Below are positions 16,583 to 25,802 of a DNA stretch of 64,000 nt, one piece after another. The translations under genes and the position numbers were made by a program. The stretch comes from CAJXYS01 sp913063035. GTDB taxonomy: Bacteria; Pseudomonadota; Alphaproteobacteria; Rhodobacterales; Rhodobacteraceae. A model generated the notes under the pieces. The model was not told the origin of the DNA. It saw only the letters and a list, made by a program, of their open reading frames with translations, and did not search any database. Location of the stretch: NCBI RefSeq assembly GCF_050586465.1, contig NZ_JBOCEG010000010.1, positions 1-64,000 on the forward strand, in the 5' to 3' direction. Numbering within the stretch: the stretch's first letter is position 1; each line of letters starts with the position of its first letter.

Positions 16583-17767
16583 TCAGCGGAACTGGACCGT
16601 TTCGTAGTCGGCATCCTCGACCACGTATTCGCGGTAGGTGCCCGCGGCTTCGCCCGGGCCGATCAGCTCGACATTGGTGGCGCCGACATAGTCGATTTCG
16701 CCGCCATTGGCGAGGATCTGCATCGCCTTGCCCAGTTCGCCCGGCAGGATGGGCTCGCCCGGCGCGTTGGCCACGGTCAGGATATTGGCGGCCGCGGCTT
16801 CGCTGGTGGCTTCCCCGCCCGCCATCATTGCCAGCGCGATCAGCGCCGCCGCGTCGTAGGATTCCCGCGTGAAGGAGCTGTCGCCGTTGATGCCGGCGGC
16901 CTCGGTGATGCGGGTGAAGGCCTCGGCGCCATCGCCGGCGGACCACGGCACGGCACCGAAGGAGCCGCCCATGAAATCGCCGAGATCGGCCATCAGCGAG
17001 TCGGCGAACATGCCGTCGCCCATCATGAAGGTCTCGAAGGCACCGGTGTCGAGCGCCGACTGGATCACGCCCTTGCCGCCCTGGTCGGCATAGCCGAGCA
17101 CGACGAGCACCTCGCCGCCGGCCGACGCCATGGACGCGACCTCGGCCGAGTAGTCGGCCTTGCCGTCCTCGTGGGGGACGTTGATGGTGTGGGTGCCGCC
17201 GGCTTCCTCGAAGCTCGAGATGAAGCTGTCGGAAAGGCCCTTGCCGTAGTCATTGTTGGTATAGGTGACGGCGACCTCGGTGATGCCCTTGTCCATGAGG
17301 ATATTGGCCAGAACCTGGCCCTGGCGGGCATCCGACGGCGCGGTGCGGAAGAAGAGGCCGTTATCCTCGATCGAGGTCAGCGCCGGCGAGGTGGCCGAGG
17401 GCGAGATCATCACGACACCGTTCGGCTTGGCGACGTTCTCGAGCACGGCGATGGTCGCGCCCGAGCAGGCCGCGCCCATGATCGCCGCGACGTTGTCGGA
17501 GGTGATCAGGCGCTCTGCCGCGGCGGTCGCGGCGGCGGAGTCGACGCAGGTCGAGTCCCCCCGGACCGGCACAAGCGTCATGCCGTCGAGGAAATTGCCG
17601 CTCTCGTTGATCTCGGCGAGCGCGAGCTCGGCCGCGTCGGCCATCGGCGGCGTCAGGGACTCGATCGGGCCGGTGTAGCCCAGCAGAACCCCGATATTGA
17701 CGTCCTCGGCCTGCGCGCCGGTCGCGACCAGGGTCGTGGCGGCAGTGGCCAGAAGCAGCTTTTTCAT
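16583..17767 (-). CDS. Periplasmic substrate-binding protein of the Liv-type transporter
   Basis: 394 residues counted from the ATG at 17767, which sits six bases after GGGAG; the ATG one codon earlier is too close to that site. The signal peptide KKLLLATAATTLVATGAQA is followed by a likely cleavage before EDVNIG. The mature part is a periplasmic-binding-protein type I fold (NIGVLLGYTGP, SPSATSPALT, TYTNNDYGKG). It could bind amino acids or related compounds; the neighbouring dehydrogenase points to a methylated amine or amino acid, which is an inference. Confidence 0.87.
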   Translation of the reverse strand: MKKLLLATAATTLVATGAQAEDVNIGVLLGYTGPIESLTPPMADAAELALAEINESGNFLDGMTLVPVRGDSTCVDSAAATAAAERLITSDNVAAIMGAACSGATIAVLENVAKPNGVVMISPSATSPALTSIEDNGLFFRTAPSDARQGQVLANILMDKGITEVAVTYTNNDYGKGLSDSFISSFEEAGGTHTINVPHEDGKADYSAEVASMASAGGEVLVVLGYADQGGKGVIQSALDTGAFETFMMGDGMFADSLMADLGDFMGGSFGAVPWSAGDGAEAFTRITEAAGINGDSSFTRESYDAAALIALAMMAGGEATSEAAAANILTVANAPGEPILPGELGKAMQILANGGEIDYVGATNVELIGPGEAAGTYREYVVEDADYETVQFR

Positions 17768-17868
17768 CATGTACTCCCGTGTTGGCGTAATTGCGTGCCG
17801 CGCACGGTAATTCGGCTACATCGAAAAAGAAAGTAGGTATGACCGGGCCCGGGCGCCCGCCGGACGGC

Positions 17869-18849
17869 TCAGATCGAGAGCCGGCTCGCATGCGCCCCAC
17901 GCTCGCGGTAGGGCGTGGTGTTGTAATGCGCCCGGTAGCATTTCGAGAAATGCGAGGGCGAGGCGAAGCCGCAGGCCAGCGCCACGTTGATCACGCTCAT
18001 GTCGGTCTGCATCAGCAGGTTGCGCGCCTTCTGAAGCCGCAGCTCCATGTAATAGCGCTTGGGCGAGCGGTTGAGGTAGCGGCGAAAGAGCCGTTCCAGC
18101 TGCCGCGTGGACATGCCGACCTGCTTGGCCAGCAGCGCCGGCGAGACCGGTTCCTCGATGTTCTGTTCCATCATCTGGATGACGGTGGAGAGCTTGGGAT
18201 GGCGCACGCCGATCCGCGTGGGGATCGACAGGCGCTGGGTGTCCTGGTCGGTCCGGATCGACGTGTAGATCAGCTGGTCGGCCACGGCGTTGGCCAGCGC
18301 CTCGCCATGCTCGTCGGCGATCAGCTTGAGCATCAGGTCGATCGAGGAGGTGCCCCCGGCGGTGGAAAAGCGGTTGCCGTCCATCACGAAGACCGACTTG
18401 GTCAGTTCGACCTCGTCGAATTCCTCGGTGAAGCTGTCCTGATTCTCCCAGTGGATGGTCGCGCGCTTGCCGTCCAGCAGCCCGGCCTTGGCCAGCACAT
18501 AGGCCCCGGTGCACAGCCCGCCCACGATGACGCCGCGCCGCGCCTCGCGGCGCAGCCAGTTCAGGATGCCGCGGGTGGCGGCCTTCTGGACCTCGATGCC
18601 GCCGCAGACCAGGATGACGTCGTCGCGCCCGACGTCCTCGAGCCCCATGTCGAGCTTGAACCCCGCCCGGTTGGAACACCACGCCATGTCGCCGCCTTCT
18701 CCGGCCAGCGCCCATTCGTACAGCGTCTTGCCCGCCATGTTGTTCGCGATCCTGAGAGGTTCCACCGCGCCGGCGAAGGACAACATGGTGAACTGGTCGA
18801 GGAGCAGGAAGACGAACCGCCGTGGCTTCGTGGACTGGGTATCGGGCAT
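17869..18849 (-). CDS. GlxA-family transcriptional regulator (DJ-1/PfpI + AraC HTH)
   Basis: 326 residues. The first ~190 residues are a class I glutamine amidotransferase-like (DJ-1/PfpI) ligand domain, with FLLLDQFTMLSFAGAVEPLR at the start and the GLCTGAYVLAKAGLLDG elbow. The last ~100 residues are an AraC double helix-turn-helix ending in CGFASPSHFSKCYRAHYNTTPYRER. Regulators of this architecture include GbdR-type controllers of betaine/dimethylglycine use. It lies directly upstream of the transporter operon on the same strand, so it is the natural candidate regulator. Confidence 0.87.
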   Translation of the reverse strand: MPDTQSTKPRRFVFLLLDQFTMLSFAGAVEPLRIANNMAGKTLYEWALAGEGGDMAWCSNRAGFKLDMGLEDVGRDDVILVCGGIEVQKAATRGILNWLRREARRGVIVGGLCTGAYVLAKAGLLDGKRATIHWENQDSFTEEFDEVELTKSVFVMDGNRFSTAGGTSSIDLMLKLIADEHGEALANAVADQLIYTSIRTDQDTQRLSIPTRIGVRHPKLSTVIQMMEQNIEEPVSPALLAKQVGMSTRQLERLFRRYLNRSPKRYYMELRLQKARNLLMQTDMSVINVALACGFASPSHFSKCYRAHYNTTPYRERGAHASRLSI

Positions 18850-19031
18850 CTGGCACGCTCCGCGCTGCGGCCTTCCCCAGGCCGCAAGAGTCTGACCCGA
18901 TACGGAAAGCAGGTTTGCCCCACGGGATCAAGAGGCGCCGAACCGCAACCGATCACGAAAACACGGTCTGGCCACGCGGGCGCGCGGCTTTTATAGAGGG
19001 TCCGCATGACCGAACCGCAGGAGATGGCGCG

Positions 19032-20402
19032 ATGACACGGGTATGGAGCAAATCGGACTGGCGTTCCAAGCCGCGGGTCCAGATGCCCGACTACACGGAC
19101 CCCGAGGCCCTGGCAGCGGTGGAGCGTCAGCTGTCCAAGTATCCGCCGCTGGTCTTTGCCGGCGAGGTCCGCGAACTGAAGCGGCAGCTGGGCGAAGTGG
19201 CCGCCGGCCGCGGTTTCCTGCTGCAGGGGGGCGATTGCGCCGAGAGCTTCGCCGAGTTCGACGCCGACTCGATCCGCGACACCTTCCGCGTGATGCTGCA
19301 GATGGCGGTGGTGCTGACCTACGGGGCGAAATGCCCGGTGGTGAAGGTCGGCCGCATGGCCGGGCAGTTCGCCAAGCCGCGCTCGGCCCCGACCGAGACC
19401 AAGGACGGCGTCGAGTTGCCGAGCTACCGCGGCGACATCATCAACGATATCGACTTCACCTCCGCGGCCCGGATCCCGGACCCGCACCGGATGCTGCAGG
19501 CCTACACCCAGGCGGCGGCCTCGCTCAACCTGCTGCGCGCCTTCAGCCAGGGCGGCTTTGCCGACATCCACCGGGTGCATCAGTGGACGCTGGGCTTCAC
19601 CGACAGCGAAGAGGCCGAGAAATACCGCGATCTTGCCAACCGGATCTCGGACTCGCTCGATTTCATGAACGCCGCCGGCGTGAACGGCGGCACCTCGCAC
19701 GAGCTGCACACGGTGGATTTCTATACCAGCCACGAGGCGTTGCTGCTGGAATACGAGGAAGCGCTCTGCCGGATCGATTCCACCAGCGGCCTGCCGGTGG
19801 CAGGGTCGGGGCACATGATCTGGATCGGCGACCGCACGCGGCAGCCCGACGGCGCCCATGTGGAATTCGCGCGCGGCGTGCAGAACCCGGTCGGGCTCAA
19901 ATGCGGGCCGAGCATGACCACCGAGGATCTGAAGCTGCTGCTCGAAAAACTGAACCCCGAGAACGAACCGGGCCGGCTGACGCTGATCGCGCGGTTCGGC
20001 GCGGGCAGCGTGGGCGAACATCTGCCGCGCCTGATCCGCACCGTCCAGCAAGAGGGGGCCAACGTCGTCTGGTCCTGCGACCCGATGCACGGGAACACGA
20101 TCAAGTCGGCCACCGGCTACAAGACACGGCCCTTCGACAGCGTGCTGCGCGAGGTGCGCGAGTTCTTTGACATCCACGCGGCCGAAGGCAGCTGGCCGGG
20201 CGGCGTGCATTTCGAGATGACCGGCAAGGACGTGACCGAATGCACCGGCGGCATGCGCGCGGTGTCGGACGAGGACCTGTCCGATCGCTATCACACCGCG
20301 TGCGACCCGCGGCTCAACGCGAGCCAGGCGCTGGAGCTGGCTTTCCTCGTGTCGGAGGAACTGTCGCGCCAGCGCGCGGCACGCCAGGCGGCGGCCGGCT
20401 GA
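19032..20402 (+). CDS. Class II (plant-type) DAHP synthase
   Basis: 456 residues from the ATG at 19032 with AGGAG eight bases upstream. Condenses phosphoenolpyruvate and erythrose-4-phosphate, the first step of aromatic amino acid synthesis. Signature stretches of the class II family: WRSKPRVQMPDY at the N-terminus, LLQGGDCAESFAEF, KVGRMAGQFAKPRS, CDPMHGNT, and HFEMTGKDVTECTGG near the end, which include the metal-binding Cys, His, Glu and Asp. The gene stands alone between a divergent regulator and a convergent PAS gene. Confidence 0.95.
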   Translation: MTRVWSKSDWRSKPRVQMPDYTDPEALAAVERQLSKYPPLVFAGEVRELKRQLGEVAAGRGFLLQGGDCAESFAEFDADSIRDTFRVMLQMAVVLTYGAKCPVVKVGRMAGQFAKPRSAPTETKDGVELPSYRGDIINDIDFTSAARIPDPHRMLQAYTQAAASLNLLRAFSQGGFADIHRVHQWTLGFTDSEEAEKYRDLANRISDSLDFMNAAGVNGGTSHELHTVDFYTSHEALLLEYEEALCRIDSTSGLPVAGSGHMIWIGDRTRQPDGAHVEFARGVQNPVGLKCGPSMTTEDLKLLLEKLNPENEPGRLTLIARFGAGSVGEHLPRLIRTVQQEGANVVWSCDPMHGNTIKSATGYKTRPFDSVLREVREFFDIHAAEGSWPGGVHFEMTGKDVTECTGGMRAVSDEDLSDRYHTACDPRLNASQALELAFLVSEELSRQRAARQAAAG

Positions 20403-20407
20403 CCGGC

Positions 20408-21046
20408 TCAATCGTCGTTTTCGACGAGACGCAAGCGCGCGGGCCGGCCCCTGGGCGGGGCCGGCGACGGGCCGTCGCCGTCGAGGGCCCGCAGCGGGCG
20501 CGTGCGGAAAGGTATCGCCGCCTCGGCGAAGCCCGGCCGGTCCCGGAGCGTCGGATAGGCCCCGGCCGCCGGGTCGAGGGTCTGCTGCCCGCGGATCGAG
20601 AAGCGCCGTGGCGGCGCGCCGATGATCCCGGCGGTCACGAGCCCTCCCATCGCCCGGCTGAGCACGCCCGTTTCGCTGGCCAGCGGCAGGATCAGCATGC
20701 GCCCGGAAAGGGCCATGCGCCCCGGCTCCTCGGCGACGAGATCCAGCAGCACCTGCGCGCCCTCGTCGAAGACCGCGGACACCGCGCGGTCGCAGGCCGC
20801 GCGGTAGCCGGGCACGAAGATCGCGTTGACGGGCATCCCGCGGATCTCCATCCCCATCAGCGTGCAGAAATGCGCCCCCGCCAGGCGAAAGCGCGCGGCG
20901 TCGCGGGCGGTGCGCTCGAGGATGAAGGCGTTTTCGAGCAGCGGCTCGATCCGGCGCGGGTCGATCTCCGACCGTCGCGGGGCCGGCCGGCCCGCCCGGA
21001 GCGCGCTCCAGTATCCCTGAAGCCTCTTCAGTTTCTGGTCGGTCAC
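20408..21046 (-). CDS. PAS_5-type PAS domain protein
   Basis: 212 residues starting at the GTG at 21046, chosen because AGGAGG lies six bases upstream; an in-frame ATG further out has no such site. The pattern LQGYWSALRAGRPAPRRSEIDP, then FILER and RFRLAGAHFCTLMGMEIRGMP is typical of single-domain PAS proteins abundant in alphaproteobacteria. There is no kinase, GGDEF or HTH partner domain; the C-terminal 40 residues are basic and proline-rich. Ligand and partner are unknown. Confidence 0.78.
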   Translation of the reverse strand: MTDQKLKRLQGYWSALRAGRPAPRRSEIDPRRIEPLLENAFILERTARDAARFRLAGAHFCTLMGMEIRGMPVNAIFVPGYRAACDRAVSAVFDEGAQVLLDLVAEEPGRMALSGRMLILPLASETGVLSRAMGGLVTAGIIGAPPRRFSIRGQQTLDPAAGAYPTLRDRPGFAEAAIPFRTRPLRALDGDGPSPAPPRGRPARLRLVENDD

Positions 21047-21171
21047 GAGAGCCTCCTGGTGGCCCGGCGCGTTGTCGCCGGCACGTCGGTCTGTTAACCG
21101 TAACGTCGTTCTGATTACCCAATCCTTAATATGCACGGCCCGGCGCCGGCGCGGGAGAAAGAAGATTATAA

Positions 21172-22065
21172 ATGGTTAACTCCATGACCGGCTTCGCGAG
21201 CGTCAAGGGCCGCACCGGCGATATGTCCTGGGGATGGGAATTGCGCAGCGTCAACGCCCGCGGGCTCGATATCCGGGTGCGCACGCCCGATCGCGTCGAG
21301 GGGCTCGAGCCGATGATCCGCGCCGAGATCGCGCGCCGCGTCAGCCGGGGCAGCCTGACCCTGACGCTGCGCCTGCAGCGCGAGGGGGGCGACGGGGCCG
21401 AACGGCTGGACCGCGCGCAGCTCGACACCGTTCTTGCCGCCCTGGCCGAGGTCGAGGCCGCTGCCGGCCGCGCCGGCCTCGCCCTGCGCGCCGCGAGCCC
21501 GGCGGAGATCCTCGCGCTGAGGGGCGTGATGGGCGCAGCGTCGGAGGATCCGGCCGAAGACGCGGTGCTGGTGGCGGCGCTGCGGCCCTCGCTCTCGGAG
21601 TTGCTCGACAGCTTCGCCGAAATGCGCGCCGCGGAGGGCCGCGAACTGGCCCGGCTCCTGGCGCAGCGGCTCGAGGATCTGCGCCGGCTGGTCACCGCCG
21701 CCCGCGAGACCGCCGAGCTGCGCAGTGCCGAGATGGCGCAGAATTTCAGCGCTGCGATGGCGCGGATCCTCGACAATGCCGAGGGCGCCGATCCGGACCG
21801 CGTGGCGCAGGAACTGGCGGTGTTGGCCGTCAAGGCGGACGTCTCGGAAGAGCTCGACCGGCTCGACGCCCATGTGACCGCCGCCGAGAAGCTGCTTGCA
21901 GCCGAGGGGGCGGTCGGGCGCAAGCTCGATTTCCTGATGCAGGAGTTCAACAGAGAGGCCAATACGCTCTGCTCGAAATCGGGGCACAGCGCGCTGACCG
22001 CCGTCGGCCTTGACCTCAAGGCCGTGATCGATCAGATGCGCGAACAGGTCCAGAACGTGGAGTGA
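21172..22065 (+). CDS. yicC: YicC-family endoribonuclease
   Basis: 297 residues. The YicC/YloC family begins with the SMTGFAS signature, present here at residues 4-10, and ends with the conserved KLDFLMQEFNREANTLCSKS block and a DLK..IDQMREQVQN tail. Family members cleave RNA; YicC is linked to small-RNA turnover in E. coli. It leads a tight run with gmk and the gamma carbonic anhydrase; the yicC-gmk linkage is widely conserved. The start could instead be the ATG four codons in. Confidence 0.92.
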   Translation: MVNSMTGFASVKGRTGDMSWGWELRSVNARGLDIRVRTPDRVEGLEPMIRAEIARRVSRGSLTLTLRLQREGGDGAERLDRAQLDTVLAALAEVEAAAGRAGLALRAASPAEILALRGVMGAASEDPAEDAVLVAALRPSLSELLDSFAEMRAAEGRELARLLAQRLEDLRRLVTAARETAELRSAEMAQNFSAAMARILDNAEGADPDRVAQELAVLAVKADVSEELDRLDAHVTAAEKLLAAEGAVGRKLDFLMQEFNREANTLCSKSGHSALTAVGLDLKAVIDQMREQVQNVE

Positions 22066-22073
22066 TCCGGAAC

Positions 22074-22715
22074 ATGACCCAGCGCCGCGGGCTTCTCATC
22101 ATTCTCTCGTCGCCCTCCGGCGCCGGGAAATCGACCCTTGCCCGGCGGCTGATGGCCTGGGACCCGGCCATCCGGTTCTCGGTCTCGGCGACGACCCGCG
22201 CGCCCCGGCCCGGCGAGGTCGACGGCACCGATTACGTCTTTACCGCCGAGAGCCAGTTCAAGCGCATGGTGGCGGAGGGCGACATGCTCGAACACGCGCA
22301 TGTCTTCGGCAATTTCTACGGCTCGCCGCGCGCGCCGGTGCAGGATGCGATCGACAACGGCTCGGACGTGCTCTTCGACATCGACTGGCAGGGTGCGCAG
22401 CAGATCTCGAACTCGACGCTGCAGGAGCACGTGCTGTCGATCTTCCTGCTGCCGCCCTCGATCCGCGAGTTGCGCCGCCGCCTGATCGAACGCGGGCAGG
22501 ACAGCGAGGAGATCATCGCCAAGCGGATGCAGCGCAGCTGGGACGAGATCAGCCACTGGGCCAGCTATCATTACGTGCTGGTCAACGACGATCTCGACAT
22601 CACCGAGGAGAAGCTGAAGACCATCGTCACGGCCGAGCGGCTGCGCCGCAGCCAGCAGCCCGGCCTGACGGAGCATGTCCGCAAGCTCCAGAGCGAGTTC
22701 GAGGAGGGAAAATGA
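22074..22715 (+). CDS. gmk: Guanylate kinase
   Basis: 213 residues from the ATG at 22074; an in-frame GTG at 22062 overlapping the yicC stop is possible. It phosphorylates GMP to GDP. The P-loop SSPSGAGKST is near residue 13, followed by the GMP-binding TTRAPRPGEVDGTDYVF segment and ILFDIDWQGA-type core (here VLFDIDWQGAQQ). Coupled to the next gene by a four-base overlap. Confidence 0.95.
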   Translation: MTQRRGLLIILSSPSGAGKSTLARRLMAWDPAIRFSVSATTRAPRPGEVDGTDYVFTAESQFKRMVAEGDMLEHAHVFGNFYGSPRAPVQDAIDNGSDVLFDIDWQGAQQISNSTLQEHVLSIFLLPPSIRELRRRLIERGQDSEEIIAKRMQRSWDEISHWASYHYVLVNDDLDITEEKLKTIVTAERLRRSQQPGLTEHVRKLQSEFEEGK

Positions 22716-23242
22716 CACTCTACGCATTGGACGGAATCGCGCCGACCCTGCCCGAGGACGGGGATGTCTGGATCGCGCCCGACGCCAACCTGATCGGCAA
22801 TGTCATTCTCGAGACCGGCGCCTCGATCTGGTTCGCGGCCACGCTGCGCGGCGACAACGAGCCGATCACCGTGGGGGCCGGGTCGAACATCCAGGAAAAC
22901 ACGGTCTGTCACACCGACATGGGCTTTCCGCTGACCATCGGGCGGGATTGCACCATCGGCCACAAGGCGATGCTGCACGGCTGCACGATCGGGGACGAGA
23001 CCCTGATCGGCATGGGCGCCACGGTGCTGAACGGCGCGAAGATCGGCCGGAACTGCCTGATCGGCGCGGGCGCGCTGGTCACCGAGGGCAAGGAAATTCC
23101 CGACGGCTCGCTGGTCGTCGGTGCGCCGGGCAAGGTGGTCCGCCAGCTGGATGCCGCGGCGATCGAGGGCCTGCGCGAGTCGGCCCGGCACTACCAGGAA
23201 AACGCCCGCAGGTATGCCGCGGGTCTGAAACCGCTCGACTGA
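22712..23242 (+). CDS. Gamma-class carbonic anhydrase family protein (YrdA/PaaY-like)
   Basis: 176 residues with the left-handed beta-helix hexapeptide pattern from about residue 18 to 140 (IGNVILETGASIWF, IGRDCTIGHKAMLHGCTIG). Three candidate zinc-binding histidines are in VCHTD and IGHKAMLHG. Activity as carbonic anhydrase is not certain for this subfamily; some members are acyltransferase-like or structural. Translationally coupled to gmk. Confidence 0.85.
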   Translation: MTLYALDGIAPTLPEDGDVWIAPDANLIGNVILETGASIWFAATLRGDNEPITVGAGSNIQENTVCHTDMGFPLTIGRDCTIGHKAMLHGCTIGDETLIGMGATVLNGAKIGRNCLIGAGALVTEGKEIPDGSLVVGAPGKVVRQLDAAAIEGLRESARHYQENARRYAAGLKPLD

Positions 23243-23244
23243 CG

Positions 23245-23847
23245 TCAGAATTCCATCACGATTTCCGCCGGGGTGATCCGCGTCGCCAGGGCCAGCCCGT
23301 CGCTGTCCATGAGCGCGCGCAAGAGACCGAACTGCACGTCCGCCGGGCTGCCGCCCCAAAGCCCGCCGGGCCGGGACAGCGCCGCCCAGCTGTCCGGGTC
23401 GGGCGCCAGCACCGCGCCGGTGGCGCGCAGCCGCCAGGAGGACGCATCGCCGCGGCTGACCGTGATCTCGCCGCCGCGGGGAAGCGCCCGCAACAGGCAG
23501 AGCTGGCACAGGAACGCGATCTTGACCTCGGGGCGGGGCAGGTCCCCGTCCGGTTCCCAGACGACGGAGACCCGCGTGCCGCGGTAACTGTCGTCGATGA
23601 TGCCGGCGATCTCGGCACGCGAGAGCATCGCGTCGTCGGGGGCCAGCCCGAAGGCGATGCGAAAGAACCGGATCCGCGCGTTGGCATTGGCGATGCTGTC
23701 GGCGATGAGGGCAAGTTCCGGGCTGTCGTCCGGGCTTTCCATTTGCAGCAGCTCGAGACCATTGCTGATCGCGCCAAGGGGGCTTATCAGGTCGTGGCAG
23801 ACGCGCGACCCGAGCAGGCTGGCGAGATCGTGGTCGCGCCCCGTCAC
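23245..23847 (-). CDS. chpT: Histidine phosphotransferase ChpT
   Basis: 200 residues counted from the GTG at 23847. ChpT relays phosphate from CckA to CtrA and CpdR in the alphaproteobacterial cell-cycle/motility network. The H-box VCHDLISPLGAISNGLELL at the N-terminus holds the phosphorylated His; the C-terminal half is a degenerate ATPase-like domain. No ribosome-binding site precedes the GTG, and the frame is open further upstream across the opposite DUF3553 gene, so the start is uncertain. The gene converges on the carbonic anhydrase gene. Confidence 0.85.
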   Translation of the reverse strand: MTGRDHDLASLLGSRVCHDLISPLGAISNGLELLQMESPDDSPELALIADSIANANARIRFFRIAFGLAPDDAMLSRAEIAGIIDDSYRGTRVSVVWEPDGDLPRPEVKIAFLCQLCLLRALPRGGEITVSRGDASSWRLRATGAVLAPDPDSWAALSRPGGLWGGSPADVQFGLLRALMDSDGLALATRITPAEIVMEF

Positions 23848-23874
23848 GTCGCCGGCCCGAGGGGAAACCGCCCC

Positions 23875-24060
23875 ATGTCGCTGGGCATGAACGAATTCCT
23901 GGAACCCGGCATGCTGGTGCGCCACCCGGACGCCCCGGATTGGGGAATCGGCCAGGTGCAGTCCGTCATCAACGGCCGCATCACGGTGAATTTCCAGAAC
24001 GAAGGAAAGGTCGTCATAGACGGAAAACGCGTCGAACTCATACTGGCCGGGGAACCTTAA
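23875..24060 (+). CDS. DUF3553 small protein
   Basis: 61 residues from the ATG at 23875 with AGGGGA upstream; a second ATG lies at residue 5. The sequence FLEPGMLVRHPDAPDWGIGQVQSV followed by GRITVNFQNEGKVVIDG matches the small all-beta DUF3553 family, which resembles the CarD/UvrD C-terminal Tudor-like fold and is common in Rhodobacterales. Its start codon is only 27 bases from the divergent chpT start. Confidence 0.8.
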   Translation: MSLGMNEFLEPGMLVRHPDAPDWGIGQVQSVINGRITVNFQNEGKVVIDGKRVELILAGEP

Positions 24061-24204
24061 TTTCCTATATGGCGATACAAAGATCTCTAGCACAACCTAA
24101 ACGGGTGCGCAACAGCCTGGTACCCCGGCGCGGCGATGTTGCAATCGGACCGCTCTGTGCCTATCAACCCGGAACGTTCCTGCGGGGCAGGCAGACCGTG
24201 ACCG

Positions 24205-24984
24205 ATGAAACCTGACGACAGTCATTACGAGCTGCGTCTCGCGCGCGACGCGCGCGATCTGCGCGCCGCGCAGCGCCTGCGCTACGAGGTGTTCGTGGCC
24301 GAACTGGGCGGTGACGGCGCGGGCGTCGATCACGAGAACCGGCTCGAGACGGATCGCTACGACGCCTATTACGATCACCTGCTGCTCATCGACACGCGCC
24401 GGGATGCCGATGCGCTCGACGACGTTGTGGGCGTCTACCGGCTGCTCAAGGGGGCGGATGCGGACCGGGCGGGAGGCTTTTACACGGCGACGGAATACGA
24501 CCTGTCCCCCTTGCTGGCCTCCGGGCGCAAGCTGCTCGAGCTTGGCCGGTCCTGCGTGCATCCCGATCATCGCGGCGGCACGGCGATGTTCCACATGTGG
24601 AACGCGCTGGCCGAATACGTGCTCGACAACGGCATCGAGATCCTCTTCGGCGTGGCAAGCTTTCACGGCACGGATCCCGAGGCGCTGAGCCAGCCGCTGT
24701 CCTATCTTCATTACAACCATCTCGCGCCGCCGGACCTGCGGGTCCGCGCGATCGCGCCGCATTACACGCCGATGGACCGGCTCCCGCGCGAGGCCGTCGA
24801 CCGGCGCGCGGCGATGGTGGCGACCCCGGCGCTGATCAAGGCCTATCTCCGGCTCGGCGGCTTCGTGGGCGACGGGGCCTTCGTGGATCATGCCTTCAAC
24901 ACCACCGATGTCTGCCTGCTGATGGATACGACGCGCATGTCCGAACGCCACCGGAGCTTCTACGTCCGGGGCCGCGAGGGCTGA
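24205..24984 (+). CDS. olsB: Ornithine N-acyltransferase OlsB
   Basis: 259 residues, GNAT-type acyltransferase. OlsB transfers a 3-hydroxyacyl chain from ACP to ornithine, giving lyso-ornithine lipid. Family blocks: LRYEVFVAELG near residue 28, then LELGRSCVHPDHRGG, and GVASFHGTDPE near the middle. It is followed after four bases by an OlsA-type acyltransferase, the classical order for ornithine-lipid synthesis. A 144-bp upstream gap probably holds its promoter. Confidence 0.92.
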   Translation: MKPDDSHYELRLARDARDLRAAQRLRYEVFVAELGGDGAGVDHENRLETDRYDAYYDHLLLIDTRRDADALDDVVGVYRLLKGADADRAGGFYTATEYDLSPLLASGRKLLELGRSCVHPDHRGGTAMFHMWNALAEYVLDNGIEILFGVASFHGTDPEALSQPLSYLHYNHLAPPDLRVRAIAPHYTPMDRLPREAVDRRAAMVATPALIKAYLRLGGFVGDGAFVDHAFNTTDVCLLMDTTRMSERHRSFYVRGREG

Positions 24985-24988
24985 GGCC

Positions 24989-25798
24989 ATGAGCGCCACC
25001 TGGCATTCCGACGACATCCCCGAGACGCCGCCGATCGGCCCGGCGGGCTGGCTGCGGGTGCTGGCGCGCGGCGTGACGCTCGGCGCCGTGACCTATGGCG
25101 GCCTGTTGCTCCTGTTGGCGGTGCGCCTGGTCGAGTGGCCCTGGGGGCGGCCCGTCACGCCCCATATCACCCAGCTCGTCTGCAAGGCGGCCTTCGTGAT
25201 CCTGGGGATCGGGTTTTCCGTGCGAGGCGCGCCGATGCGCCACCGGGGGGCGGTGGTGGCCAACCATGCGTCCTGGCTCGACATCTTCACGCTGAACGCG
25301 CCGCAGCGGATCTTTTTCGTCTCCAAGGCCGAGGTGCGGGGCTGGCCCGGTATCGGCTGGCTTGCGCGCGCCACCGGCACCGTCTTCATCGAGCGCAACC
25401 GCAACCATGCCCGGCGCCAGAAGGAAGAATTCGAGGCCCGGCTGCGGCGCGGCGACAAGCTGCTGTTCTTCCCCGAGGGCACGAGCACCGATGGCGTGCG
25501 CGTGCTGCCCTTCAAGTCGACGCTTTTCGCCGCCTTCTTCGCGCCCGAGATCGTGGACTTCATGCATGTCCAGCCGGTTACCGTGGTCTACCACCCGCCG
25601 CCGGGAACGGATCCGCGGTTCTATGGCTGGTGGGGCGACATGGATTTCGGCCGTCACCTGCTGACGGTTCTGGCCGCGCCGAGACAGGGCGCGGTCGAGG
25701 TGGTGTTCCACGAACCGGTCAAGGTGTCGGAGTTTCCGCACCGCAAGGCGCTGACGCTGTATTGCGAGGCCCGCGTGCGCGAGGGGCTCGACCTCTGA
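24989..25798 (+). CDS. olsA: Lyso-ornithine lipid O-acyltransferase OlsA
   Basis: 269 residues, PlsC-like membrane-associated acyltransferase. The NHASWLD (HX4D) catalytic motif follows a hydrophobic N-terminal anchor (YGGLLLLLAVRLV), and FPEGTSTDG is the substrate-binding motif. It completes ornithine lipid by adding the second acyl chain. GAGGG lies eight bases before the ATG. The adjacency to olsB gives the specific assignment; alone it would be called a 1-acylglycerol-3-phosphate acyltransferase. Confidence 0.9.
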   Translation: MSATWHSDDIPETPPIGPAGWLRVLARGVTLGAVTYGGLLLLLAVRLVEWPWGRPVTPHITQLVCKAAFVILGIGFSVRGAPMRHRGAVVANHASWLDIFTLNAPQRIFFVSKAEVRGWPGIGWLARATGTVFIERNRNHARRQKEEFEARLRRGDKLLFFPEGTSTDGVRVLPFKSTLFAAFFAPEIVDFMHVQPVTVVYHPPPGTDPRFYGWWGDMDFGRHLLTVLAAPRQGAVEVVFHEPVKVSEFPHRKALTLYCEARVREGLDL

Positions 25799-25802
25799 TC
25801 GG

